A stretch of DNA of 64,000 nt, from positions 107,226 to 171,225 of the forward strand of contig JADJMI010000011.1 of the NCBI GenBank assembly GCA_016709665.1. The letters run 5' to 3'. The DNA is from Betaproteobacteria bacterium (GTDB lineage: Bacteria > Pseudomonadota > Gammaproteobacteria > Burkholderiales > Usitatibacteraceae). The notes under the pieces were generated by a model. It was not told the DNA's origin, did no database searches, and saw nothing but the letters and a program-made list of their open reading frames with translations. The position numbers and the translations under genes are program-made. Shown piece after piece: positions 46,770-55,171 of the stretch. Each line of letters begins with the position of its first letter. The first letter of the stretch is position 1.

Positions 46770-47818
46770 GAGTCGCCCCTTTCGCCCTCGCGGCGTTGAT
46801 GCTGGCCGCGGCATGGCCGGCCTCGGCCAAGTTGCCCTGCGCGGCGAAGGACCGCGCCTGCCTCCTGAAGGCCGCGATGAAGAATCCTGTGCGCACGCTC
46901 GACTTCTGGGCGAAGCGGCTCGCCGATCCCGTGGCGGAACGCATCGGCCCGGCGCCGCAGGAGCTGGTGGACTACCTCGAGATCGACAACGCGGTGAACG
47001 GTTTCCCCGAGAAGCCTCGCGTGGCGAAGCTTTCGCCCGAATTCCTCGCCGATGCGCGCGGGGCGCTGGCGGACCTGCTGCCAGTCCTGCGCAAGGTGGC
47101 GGGTCCCACCTTCGCCGGCGTCTACTTCGTCGAGGACCTGGGCGGCACCGGCTTCACCGACGCCGTCCGGGAAAAGCCCGGCGCGGCACCCAAGGCGGCG
47201 TACATCGTGCTGGACGCGAAGGTGCTCGAGCACCACCGGGCCAACGGGTGGGCGACCTGGAAGGAGAACACGCCGTTCAAGCCAGGCGGCGGCTGGACGC
47301 TGGAGGCGAAGATCGAGGAGCCGGCCGAGGACACGCGTCGCAGCGCCATCCGCTACATCCTGCTGCACGAGTTCGGGCACGTGGTGGCGGCCACGCGCAC
47401 GCTGCACCCGATGTGGGACCTCGCGCCCAAGGACCTGCCCGCCGGCGGGAAGTGGCCCTTCTTCGAGCTTTCCTGGACTCTCGACCGGGTGAAGAACACC
47501 TATGCGTCGAAGTTCGACGCGTCCTTTCCCCTGCGCAAGTCCGTCGTCTACTACCTGGGGGCCAAGCTCGACGCGAGCCAGATGACGCCGGCCTACAAGG
47601 CGTTGGACGGAACGAACTACCCCACGCTCTACGGCGCCACCTCGTTCGGCGACGATTTCGCGGAATCGTTCGCGAGCTATGTGCACACGCAAGTGCTGAA
47701 GCGCCCGTGGTCGATCCGCATCCTGAAGGACGGCCAGGCGGACTACACCTATCGCACCTGCTGGGACGATCCGCGCTGCGTCGAGAAGCGCGACATTCTC
47801 GAGGCGCTGCTCAAGTAG
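46766..47818 (+). CDS. Exported HExxH putative metallopeptidase
   Basis: A 350-residue protein with a signal peptide (about 1-21). A zinc-protease-like LLHEFGHVV (H201, E202, H205) is followed by SFGDDFAESFASYVH, whose acidic residue could be the third ligand. The family is unknown to me beyond this metal motif. It is translationally coupled to the EEP gene. Confidence 0.68.
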   Translation: MRVAPFALAALMLAAAWPASAKLPCAAKDRACLLKAAMKNPVRTLDFWAKRLADPVAERIGPAPQELVDYLEIDNAVNGFPEKPRVAKLSPEFLADARGALADLLPVLRKVAGPTFAGVYFVEDLGGTGFTDAVREKPGAAPKAAYIVLDAKVLEHHRANGWATWKENTPFKPGGGWTLEAKIEEPAEDTRRSAIRYILLHEFGHVVAATRTLHPMWDLAPKDLPAGGKWPFFELSWTLDRVKNTYASKFDASFPLRKSVVYYLGAKLDASQMTPAYKALDGTNYPTLYGATSFGDDFAESFASYVHTQVLKRPWSIRILKDGQADYTYRTCWDDPRCVEKRDILEALLK

Positions 47819-47908
47819 ATCCCGGGCGAAGGCGCCGCAACACACGGTGACGGTTCCTCGGCGGGGTGCGTGCTATCACGGCGGCACGCCTTCCCCTGGA
47901 GCGTCGCC

Positions 47909-49006
47909 ATGCGAACCCTTTTCCGGCTGGCCGCCCTGGCCCTCGCCACCCTCGCGATCGCCGCGCGCGCGGACTACGCGCCGAAAGCCTGGGACGTCGT
48001 CACCCTCGCCGACGGCGTGCACGGCTTCGTGTGGCGCGACCCGCTCGCCGATCCCATCGAGGGCAACGCGCTATTCATCGTGAACGAGGAAGACGTGGTG
48101 GTGGTCGACTCGGGGCTGCTGCCCTCGAGCGCGCGGATCATGGCGAAGGAATTGAAACGCCTCACCTCGAAGCCCGTACGCTTCGTGGTGAACACCCACT
48201 GGCACAACGACCACGTGGGCGGCAATGGCGTCTACCGCGAGATATGGCCTGGGGTCGAGTTCATCGCCCACGAGGACACGCGCACCGACATCCTCGAGCA
48301 GGTGTACGCCAATCAGGAGGCCAACCTGCAGGCCAACGAGCGGACGACCGACACTTACGCGAAGTACATCGAGAGCGGCGTGGACGGCGACGGGAAGCCC
48401 CTCGCGCCCGATCGGCGGCAGCGGCTCGCGGAGGTGGTCGCCATGTACCGCGCGGTGCTGCCGGACCTGCGGCAGGTGCGGAAGGTCCCTCCGGACGTGA
48501 CCTTCCGCGATCGCATCGTGCTGCGGCGAGGGGAACGCACGATCGAGATCCTCTGGCTGGGGCTCGGCAACACGCGCGGCGACGCGGTGGTGCTCCTGCC
48601 GAAGGAGCGCATCGTCGCGACGGGGGACCTGCTCGTCTGGCCGGTGCCGTTCATGTTCGGGTCGTACCACGCCGACTGGCCGGATACGCTCGCGAAGGTG
48701 GATGCGCTTGCCGCCGATACGCTGTTCCTCGCGCATGGCGCGCCGCAGCGCGACCGGGGCTACCTTCGGCAGGTGCGCGAACTGCTCGCCTTCATTCGCG
48801 ACGAGGCACGGAAGGCCGCGGCGACGGACCTGCCGCCGGCCGAGGCGAAGAAGGCCATCGACCTGTCGGATTGGAAGAAGCGATTCGCGCAGGGCGATGC
48901 GAAGCGGGAGCGGGCGTTCGACGCCTTCGTCACGGCACCCTCGCTCGAGCGGGCCATCCGCCAGGCGCGCGGCGAGGCGGCGGCGATGACGCAGAAACTA
49001 CGCTGA
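47909..49006 (+). CDS. Exported metallo-beta-lactamase-fold hydrolase
   Basis: A 365-residue protein with a signal peptide (about 1-22) and the MBL zinc motif NTHWHNDHVGG (H97, H99, D101, H102), then GHGAPQ-like LAHGAP as the distal His. It resembles the subclass B3/quinoprotein-relay-type MBL proteins rather than a proven carbapenemase. ATG 47909 has GGAG upstream; the longer frame from 47870 would bury the signal peptide. A large hairpin follows the stop. Confidence 0.8.
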   Translation: MRTLFRLAALALATLAIAARADYAPKAWDVVTLADGVHGFVWRDPLADPIEGNALFIVNEEDVVVVDSGLLPSSARIMAKELKRLTSKPVRFVVNTHWHNDHVGGNGVYREIWPGVEFIAHEDTRTDILEQVYANQEANLQANERTTDTYAKYIESGVDGDGKPLAPDRRQRLAEVVAMYRAVLPDLRQVRKVPPDVTFRDRIVLRRGERTIEILWLGLGNTRGDAVVLLPKERIVATGDLLVWPVPFMFGSYHADWPDTLAKVDALAADTLFLAHGAPQRDRGYLRQVRELLAFIRDEARKAAATDLPPAEAKKAIDLSDWKKRFAQGDAKRERAFDAFVTAPSLERAIRQARGEAAAMTQKLR

Positions 49007-49010
49007 CGGG

Positions 49011-49059
49011 ATATCGTGGGGCGGGGAACCAAGCGGTCCCCCGCGCAATCCCACGATAT
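49011..49059. repeat. Long hairpin between the MBL and DUF3014 genes
   Basis: ATATCGTGGG (49011-49020) pairs with CCCACGATAT (49050-49059), and GCGGGG (49021-49026) with CCCCGC (49039-49044) inside. No U-run follows, so it is either an RNA structure, a processing site or a protein-binding palindrome. Confidence 0.6.
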
Positions 49060-49081
49060 TGATCCCGAACGCGGAGGGGCG

Positions 49082-49906
49082 ATGGAAGCGAACCCAAGAA
49101 GGCCCGAGGGCGCGAGCCCTCCCCGGGTCGCGCTGGCCGTCACGGTGGCGGCGGTCGCGATCGCCGGCGGCGCCTGGTATTTCTGGCCGGCCCCTGAGGC
49201 GGCTGCTCCCCCGCCCGCCGTGGCCACGGTGGCGCCACCGGTGCCCGAGCCCGCCAAGCCACCGCACTATCCGGTGCCCGCGCCCGAAGCGCCGGAGCCG
49301 CGAAAGCCACTGCCCGCACTGGATGCCAGCGATGCCGCGCTGGCGCAGTCGCTCTCGGGCGTGTTCGGCGCAAGGAGTTTCGCGCAGTTCTTCCGGCCGG
49401 AATCGCTCGTGCGCCGCATCGTGGCCACGGTGGACAACCTGCCGCGGCGCAGCTACGCCCAGCGCCTGAGCCCCGTCGCACCGGTGGGCGGGCTGCTCGT
49501 CACGGAGGGCAAGGAGGAAGGCCTCACGCTCGCGCCGGGCAATGCCGCGCGGTACTCGGCCTGGGTGAAGTTCGTCGAGGCGGTCGACGTGAAGCGCGTC
49601 GTGGCGGCCTACGTGCACTTCTATCCGCTCTTCCAGCAGGCGTACGTGGAGCTCGGGTACCCGGACGGCTACTTCAACAACCGGCTGGTGCAGGTGATCG
49701 ACCACCTGCTGGAGGCGCCCGTGGTGCAAGGGCCGGTGAAGCTGGTGGTGCGGCGGGTGTTGCCGGAGTTCGCGGATCCTGCGCTGGAATCGGAATCGGC
49801 CGGCCGCAAGATCCTGCTGAGGATCGGGCCGGAAAACGCGGCCATCGTGAAGGCGAAGCTGCGCGCCCTGCGCAAGGAACTCATGGAAAAGACACCCGCG
49901 GCGTAG
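49082..49906 (+). CDS. DUF3014-family membrane-anchored protein
   Basis: A 274-residue protein with one N-terminal membrane helix (about 15-34), a long Pro/Ala linker and a conserved DUF3014 domain (LSGVFGARSFAQFFRPESLVRRIVATVDNLPRR, FYPLFQQAYVELGYPDGYFNNRLVQVIDHLL). The bulk is periplasmic. ATG 49082 has GGAGG about 8 nt upstream. The function is unknown. Confidence 0.8.
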   Translation: MEANPRRPEGASPPRVALAVTVAAVAIAGGAWYFWPAPEAAAPPPAVATVAPPVPEPAKPPHYPVPAPEAPEPRKPLPALDASDAALAQSLSGVFGARSFAQFFRPESLVRRIVATVDNLPRRSYAQRLSPVAPVGGLLVTEGKEEGLTLAPGNAARYSAWVKFVEAVDVKRVVAAYVHFYPLFQQAYVELGYPDGYFNNRLVQVIDHLLEAPVVQGPVKLVVRRVLPEFADPALESESAGRKILLRIGPENAAIVKAKLRALRKELMEKTPAA

Positions 49907-49921
49907 CGGCGGACGAAAAAA

Positions 49922-49949
49922 CGGGGACGTGTCCCCCGACACGTCCCCG
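49922..49949. repeat. Hairpin CGGGGACGTGTC-4-GACACGTCCCCG
   Basis: A 12-bp perfect stem with a CCCC loop. On the minus strand it is followed by a T-run, so it could also act as a terminator in that direction. It shares the GGGGAC core with the other short repeats. Confidence 0.7.
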
Positions 49950-50112
49950 CCACCTTCAACCTGCCACCACACCGCGCCGCCGGACCGCCGGGCCCACCTG
50001 GAAGACCCGCTGCCGGGACGCAAATCCAGTGTGCCGCGTCGGCCCGGGTCCCGTCACGCCCGGTATTCGCGCCCGAATGTGCCGAAAATTCCGCATTCCC
50101 CTGAAGGCCCCT

Positions 50113-50244
50113 GAAGGGGACGCACACCTTCAGGTCGGGTGAAGGGGACGCACACCTTCAAGCCGGATGAAGGGGACGGACTCTCATTGAATACCTCAAA
50201 AGTGTGCGTCCCCTTCAGGGGCAGTGAAGGTGTGCGTCCCCTTC
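50113..50244. repeat. Cluster of five GGGGACGCACACC repeats in both orientations
   Basis: Forward copies GAAGGGGACGCACACCTTCA at 50113-50132 and 50141-50160, a partial forward copy at 50169-50181, and reverse copies at 50202-50216 and 50225-50244. They can fold into stems. One more copy lies at 39853. Confidence 0.8.
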
Positions 50245-50255
50245 AGGGGGGGGGA

Positions 50256-51776
50256 CTAAAGAAGGGTACGAAGGGCGGCGGCGAAGGCCATGGCCGCCAG
50301 GATGACGGCGATGGCCAGAAGGATGCGCGACTGGCTGCGCTGGGCCCGCTCCAGCTCGCGGATGGCCTTCTCGAGACGCCCCGGAGCATCGTCGGCCAGC
50401 ACCTTGTGGATGAGCCGCGGGATCTGCGGCAGCGTCTTGGCCCACGTGGGCGCCTCCCGGGTGATCTGCTTCCACAGCCCCCGCGGTCCGAGCTGCTCGT
50501 TCATCCACCGCTCCAGGATCGGCTGCGCGGTGCGGCGCAGGTCGAGGTCCGGATCCAGGTGCCGTCCCAACCCCTCCACCTGCAGCAGCGTCTTGTAGAG
50601 GAGGACCAGCTGCGGCTGCACGTCCATCCGGTAGCGGCGCGACACCTCGAAGAGGCGCATCAGCACCCGCCCGAAATAGATCTCGCGCAGCGGCTTGTCG
50701 AAGATGGGCTCGCACACCGCGCGGATGGCGCCCTCGAAATCATCGACGCGCGTATCGGGCGGGATCCACCCGGCATCCAGGTGCGCCTGCGCCACCGCCC
50801 GGTAGTCGCGCCGGAAGAAGGCGATGAAGTTGAGCGCGAGGTAGTTCTTGTCCGCGTCCGACAGCGTCCCCATGATCCCGTAGTCGATGCCGCAATAGCG
50901 CCCGTCGTACCCGACGAAGATGTTCCCGGGGTGCATGTCCGCGTGGAAGAAGCCGTCGCGGAACACCTGCGTGAAGAACACCTCCACGCCGTTGCGGCCC
51001 AACGTCGGGATGTCGATCCCCGCCTCGCGGATGGCGTCGAGGTCGTTCACGGGGATGGCGTGGATCCGCTCCATCACCATCACGTCGCGCGTGCACCAGT
51101 CCCAATGGGGTTCGGGCACGTAGAGGATCTTCGAGCCCTCGAAATTTCGCCGCACCGCGCTCATGCTCGCGGCTTCGCGGACGAGGTCCAGCTCGTCGTG
51201 GATGGTCTTTTCGAATTCCTCCACCACCTCGCGCGGGCGCAGCCGCTCGCCCTCCGGCAGGAACCGCTCCACCAGCACCGCCAGCACGCGAAGGAGCGAC
51301 ACGTCCTTCGTGATCGTCTCGCCGATGCCCGGGCGCACGATCTTCACCGCCACCTCGCGGTCGTCCGGCAGCGTCGCGAAGTGCACCTGCGCCACCGAGG
51401 CGCTCGCCACCGGCGTCAGGTCGAAGGTCTTGAAGACTTCCGTGTGCGGCTTGCCGTAGCTGCGGCGAAGCGTCGCGACCACTTCCTCCGAAGAAAACGG
51501 CTCGACGCTGTCCTGCAGCTTCGAGAGCTCTTCGGTGATGTCGGTCGGCACGAGGTCCGGCCGGATCGACAGCAGCTGCCCGAACTTGACGAAGATGGGG
51601 CCCAGGTCCTGCAGCGCGAGGCGAAGCCGCTCGCCGCGCGGGCCTGAGCGATCCGCCCAGAAGAAGGCGACGCGGAAGCCGAAGCGCGCAAGCCCGCTGC
51701 CCGGCCCGACCAGGAATTCGTCGAGACCGTGCCTGCCGACCGTGGAGAGGATTCGAAAGAGACGGGCAACCCGCAT
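50256..51776 (-). CDS. ubiB: UbiB-family ABC1 kinase-like protein (ubiquinone biosynthesis)
   Basis: A 506-residue protein with the UbiB hallmarks: FVKFGQLLSIRPDL (KxGQ), SASVAQVH (Ala-rich loop), HADMHPGNIFV and GIDYGIMG, and a C-terminal membrane helix pair (about 485-505). In proteobacteria UbiB is an atypical kinase/ATPase needed for coenzyme Q synthesis, located at the inner membrane. It lies 39 nt after the pectate lyase gene on the same strand, though the functions differ. Confidence 0.88.
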   Translation of the reverse strand: MRVARLFRILSTVGRHGLDEFLVGPGSGLARFGFRVAFFWADRSGPRGERLRLALQDLGPIFVKFGQLLSIRPDLVPTDITEELSKLQDSVEPFSSEEVVATLRRSYGKPHTEVFKTFDLTPVASASVAQVHFATLPDDREVAVKIVRPGIGETITKDVSLLRVLAVLVERFLPEGERLRPREVVEEFEKTIHDELDLVREAASMSAVRRNFEGSKILYVPEPHWDWCTRDVMVMERIHAIPVNDLDAIREAGIDIPTLGRNGVEVFFTQVFRDGFFHADMHPGNIFVGYDGRYCGIDYGIMGTLSDADKNYLALNFIAFFRRDYRAVAQAHLDAGWIPPDTRVDDFEGAIRAVCEPIFDKPLREIYFGRVLMRLFEVSRRYRMDVQPQLVLLYKTLLQVEGLGRHLDPDLDLRRTAQPILERWMNEQLGPRGLWKQITREAPTWAKTLPQIPRLIHKVLADDAPGRLEKAIRELERAQRSQSRILLAIAVILAAMAFAAALRTLL

Positions 51777-51815
51777 GGAACCGGGATTTTACCCCGGCCC
51801 GCCTCCGCGCCCGAA

Positions 51816-53135
51816 CTACTTCGCCTTCTGTCCGGGATAAAGGCCCGACTTGGGCTCCATCGTCTCCAGGTTCCACGCGGCCTCCACGAACGGGGCGCGC
51901 ACCTCCTTCACCACCGGGAAGCCGCCCACTTCCTTCTCGTCGTCGATCACCTTGCCGCGGCCCTCGGCGATGAAGAACAGCACGCGCACGTCGTGCTCGT
52001 CGCGGTCCCAGGGGCGCGCGCCGGCCTGCGCGAGCACGTGCGTCTCCACCTGCCCGGAAGGCATCGCCTCGATCCCGGCCGGCCACGCCACGGGCTCCGC
52101 CTTCTCGATCAGTTTCGCCTTCGTGTTGCCGTAGCGCCCGAACATCGGCAGCGGCTCGCCGTGCTGGTCCACCGCGACGTTGTCCTTGCCGAAATACTCG
52201 AGATCGCCGTCGCCGCCCAGCATCAGGAAGGGCAGCCGGGGCATCGTCGAGGGGCCGCCGCGCAGCACGTTGCCCACGGCGCTCATCTGCCCCACCTGGT
52301 ACGGGCGGTTGCCCCATTCGAGCGCCATCAGGTTGTAGTGCACCGCGCGCCGCTGCGGGTCGTAGATGAGGTTGTTCACGATCGAGCCGCGCACGCCGCC
52401 CTTGAAGAGGGGGCTGCGCTCCACGTTGTGCGCGAAGACGTTGCGGTAGAAGAGGATGCCCGTCACGTTGTCGTGCACGAGCGAGCCCTTCGAGTGCTCG
52501 CCCTTCGGGTGGCTCGCGTCCGCGAGGCCCTCGGCGGCCAGGTTGTACGAGAAGGTGATGTCGTGGCTCGTGCCCTTGCGCCAGTCCTCCGGCGTCGCCC
52601 CCGTGAAGCGCGGCCCCGAGGCGGACATGTTCTCGTCGATGCCCCACATGAACGTGCAGTGGTCGACGATGACTTTGTGCGCGCCGCCGGCGGTGGAGAA
52701 GGCATCCGCCTCCCAGCCGCTTCGCTTCGCCTGCCCGTCCACGCCCGTGCGCACGCGGATGTGCCGGATGATCACGTCGTGCGCGCGCACGTCCAGGCCG
52801 CCGCGGATGATCGTGATGCCCGGCGAGGGCGCCGTCTGGCCCGCGATGGTGAGGTACGGTTCGGTGATCTTGAGTTCCGCGCGGCCGAAGTCGATGACGC
52901 CGGCCACCTCGAAGACGACGATGCGCGGGCCCTTCGCGCTCACCGCCGCCCGGAACGACCCCGGGCCGTCCGCGTTCAGGTTCGTCACCCGGATGATCTT
53001 CCCGCCGCGCCCGCCGGGCGTCTTCGCGGCCCAGCCGACGGCGCCGGGGAAGGCGAGCGCCTCAGCCTGCGCGAGGGCAGCCGGCGCGGCGAACGCGAGA
53101 AAGGCGGCGAGGATCAGGGATGTCGGGCGGCGCAT
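51816..53135 (-). CDS. Secreted PL1-like pectate lyase
   Basis: A 439-residue exported protein (signal peptide MRRPTSLILAAFLAFAAPAALA). The parallel beta-helix pattern of polysaccharide lyases is clear: AFPGAVGWAAKTPGGRGG, VTNLNADGPGSFRAAV, IIRHIRVRTG, VIVDHCTFMWGIDENM, RNVFAHNVERSPLFKGG. The DHCTFMWG strand and the following HNVERSP are PL1/pectate-lyase-like. Such enzymes cleave polygalacturonate by beta-elimination. GGAGGAAG precedes ATG 53135. It is 31 nt after the esterase gene in the pectin operon. Confidence 0.85.
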   Translation of the reverse strand: MRRPTSLILAAFLAFAAPAALAQAEALAFPGAVGWAAKTPGGRGGKIIRVTNLNADGPGSFRAAVSAKGPRIVVFEVAGVIDFGRAELKITEPYLTIAGQTAPSPGITIIRGGLDVRAHDVIIRHIRVRTGVDGQAKRSGWEADAFSTAGGAHKVIVDHCTFMWGIDENMSASGPRFTGATPEDWRKGTSHDITFSYNLAAEGLADASHPKGEHSKGSLVHDNVTGILFYRNVFAHNVERSPLFKGGVRGSIVNNLIYDPQRRAVHYNLMALEWGNRPYQVGQMSAVGNVLRGGPSTMPRLPFLMLGGDGDLEYFGKDNVAVDQHGEPLPMFGRYGNTKAKLIEKAEPVAWPAGIEAMPSGQVETHVLAQAGARPWDRDEHDVRVLFFIAEGRGKVIDDEKEVGGFPVVKEVRAPFVEAAWNLETMEPKSGLYPGQKAK

Positions 53136-53166
53136 GGGGCTTCCTCCAGCTTCAGTCGAAAGGGTA

Positions 53167-55157
53167 TCAGTCCGGCTCGTTGCGGTATTCGGCGAGGAAC
53201 GGCGTCTCGGGGATGTCCTGCGGCGCGAGGCCCAGGTCCTTCGCCGCATCGATTCCCGCCACCTCGAGATTCGCCCGCCACCGGCCCGCATGGTATTGCA
53301 CCGGACGCCAGTGGCGGGTGCCCGGCGCGTTCCAGTCGGCCCAGGGCCGCAGGCGATCGATGTGCGACCCGATGCGCGAGCGCAGGATCACGGCCTTGCC
53401 GACGGCTTCGAGTGGCTCTCGCGAGATGGTGCCCGCCGTGCCGTCGAAGACGTCGCGCTCGCCCAGCCGGCAGGCGTAACCGGGGATCGGCGGCGATGGT
53501 TCGTAGGGCGTGCAGCGCTGGCCGCGGAACCACTGGCGCGCCAGGTGATGGCGCCCGGATTTCGCGCGGTCGCTGCCGTCGTGGGTGAAGCGGCATTCGT
53601 CGAAGACGAACCCGTGGCGGGCCGTCACGTGGGTGCGGGCGCGAGGGCATAGGCGAAGTCGCGCGTGCCCCGGGTGCGGATCTCGGTACGACGGAAGTAC
53701 GCCGTGGCGTCGCCGAAGATGAAATCGACGTCGCCCTCGACGGTGGACTCGTTGAAGTAGGCGACGGACGCCTTCCCCGGCGACGGCGCGCGCAGGTACA
53801 GCGTGTCCTGCAGCCCCAGGAGCCGCACGCCCTCGAAGTGGGTGCGATCCGCGCCATCGACGAAGAGCGCGACGGCCTGCATCGCCCGCTCGCCGTCGTT
53901 GCCGGCGCGGTTGTACGAGTTCTCGACGGTGAGGTTTCGCGCCTGGAAGCCATGGCCCTGCACCCACACGACGGCGGAGCCCGAGGTGCCCACGCGATCG
54001 CGCGCCCGGAGGGAGGCCGCCATCGCCGCGACGCGTGGGCCGGACTTCGCGAACCGTCCGCCGAACGCCTCGCCGTGCCGCGCGCCGCTCATCGCGGCGG
54101 GAATGTTCGCGACGATGCGCACGTCGCTCGCGTCGCGTCCCTGCCCCGCGATCGTGATGGGCGCGACGGACTCGGGCACGAAGACGGGCCCCGCGTAGGT
54201 GCCGGGCCGAACGACGATGTGGATCCTCCGCCGTTCCGTCCCGCCCTTCGCGAGGGCGGCGTCGACGGCGGCCTGGATCGACGCGAAATCGCCGCGGCCA
54301 TCCGGCGCGACGACGAAGTCCGGTGGCGGCAACGTCCCCGTCGCGAGCGGATCGGCCGTCGGATCCCAGTCGCCCAGCACCTCGCGCAGCGAGAACTGCG
54401 CCGCGACGCGGTCGCTCACCTGCGGCCGGGAGGCCAGGCGGCGGGTGAGCTCCGGAACGACGCCCACGAGATCGCGCGCCATCAGCGAGGCGAAGAACGC
54501 CCCGCCCTTCGCGCCCACGTGCGTCCGGTCGAAATCGGGCGGCGGCATCGCGAGCGTGTCGGCCTCCTCCGGCCCCATGCGCGCCAGCTCGCGCACGCTC
54601 GACGCGTGCAGGTCCACGAGCGGCACGTCCTTCGCCTTCGCCACGCGGGCCGCGGCCTGCGCCCAAGGGCCCAGGTCGTCGTCGTGCACGCCCTCCTTGA
54701 ACTTGCGCCGCGCGAGGGGCGTCACCAGCACCGGCCGCGCGCCGGCCGCGCGGATCTCGTCCACGTAGCGCGCGAGGTTCACGGGAAACTCGTCTTCGAG
54801 GTCCGTGGAGCGGCCGGGCTTGCCCGGCTGATCGTTGTGGCCGAACTGCACCAGCACGATCGTCGCGCGGGCCGCCTCGCGATCGGCGAGGAGCGCCGCC
54901 ACGCGATCCCACGAGCCGTCCTCGCGGAAGCTTTTCGTGCTGCGCCCGCCGCGGGCGAGGTTCACGCAGTCGAGTCCCGGGACGAACAGGGCGCAGAAGG
55001 CCGGACCGTAGCCCGTGCGCATCGCCATCGTGGAATCGCCCACGAGGATCACCCGCCGGGAATCGGGGGAAGGCGGATCGGCCAGCGCCGCAGGCGCCAC
55101 CACGAACGCCGTCGACAAAAAAAGGCGGGGGAGCAACGCTCCCCCGAGAAATCCCAC
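53167..55157 (-). CDS. Bifunctional rhamnogalacturonan acetylesterase (CE12-like) / pectin methylesterase (CE8), frameshifted as sequenced
   Basis: Restoring one base in the C run at 53631-53639 gives 663 residues. The N-terminal SGNH domain has ILVGDSTMAMRTGYG, FGHNDQPGK and DRTHVGAKGGAFFASLMA (catalytic Ser, Asn and Asp-x-x-His). The C-terminal pectinesterase domain has VVAPDGRGDFASIQAAVDAA, GTSGSAVVWVQGHGF, LQDTLYL and VDFIFGDATA (catalytic Asp). GTG 55157 has AAGGA upstream and gives a good signal peptide (MGFLGGALLPRLFLSTAFVV). It starts 14 nt after the TonB receptor stop. The product would strip acetyl and methyl esters from pectin, preparing it for the lyase. Confidence 0.85.
55117..55145 (-). 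terminator. Terminator-like hairpin inside the esterase signal-peptide coding region
   Basis: Read on the minus strand, GGGGGAGC and GCTCCCCC pair around a 3-nt loop and are followed by GCC and seven T. It lies just after the TonB receptor stop and within the first codons of the esterase from GTG 55157, so it could reduce transcription of the downstream enzymes. Confidence 0.6.
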
Positions 55158-55171
55158 CGGGGATTCCTTGC

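Larger units (their letters stand above)
49907..50255. other. 349-nt gap of GGGGAC repeats between DUF3014 and ubiB
   Basis: It contains a 12-bp perfect hairpin (49922-49949) and five copies of a GGGGACG(C/G)AC repeat in both orientations (50113-50244). No gene is supported. The intervening 49950-50112 shows nothing recognisable. Confidence 0.7.

Noticed and set aside
51780..51800. CCGGG-ATTTTA-CCCCGG upstream of ubiB as a regulon site
   Set aside because: Half-sites differ from GCGGGA/TCCCGC and the position is just at the start codon.
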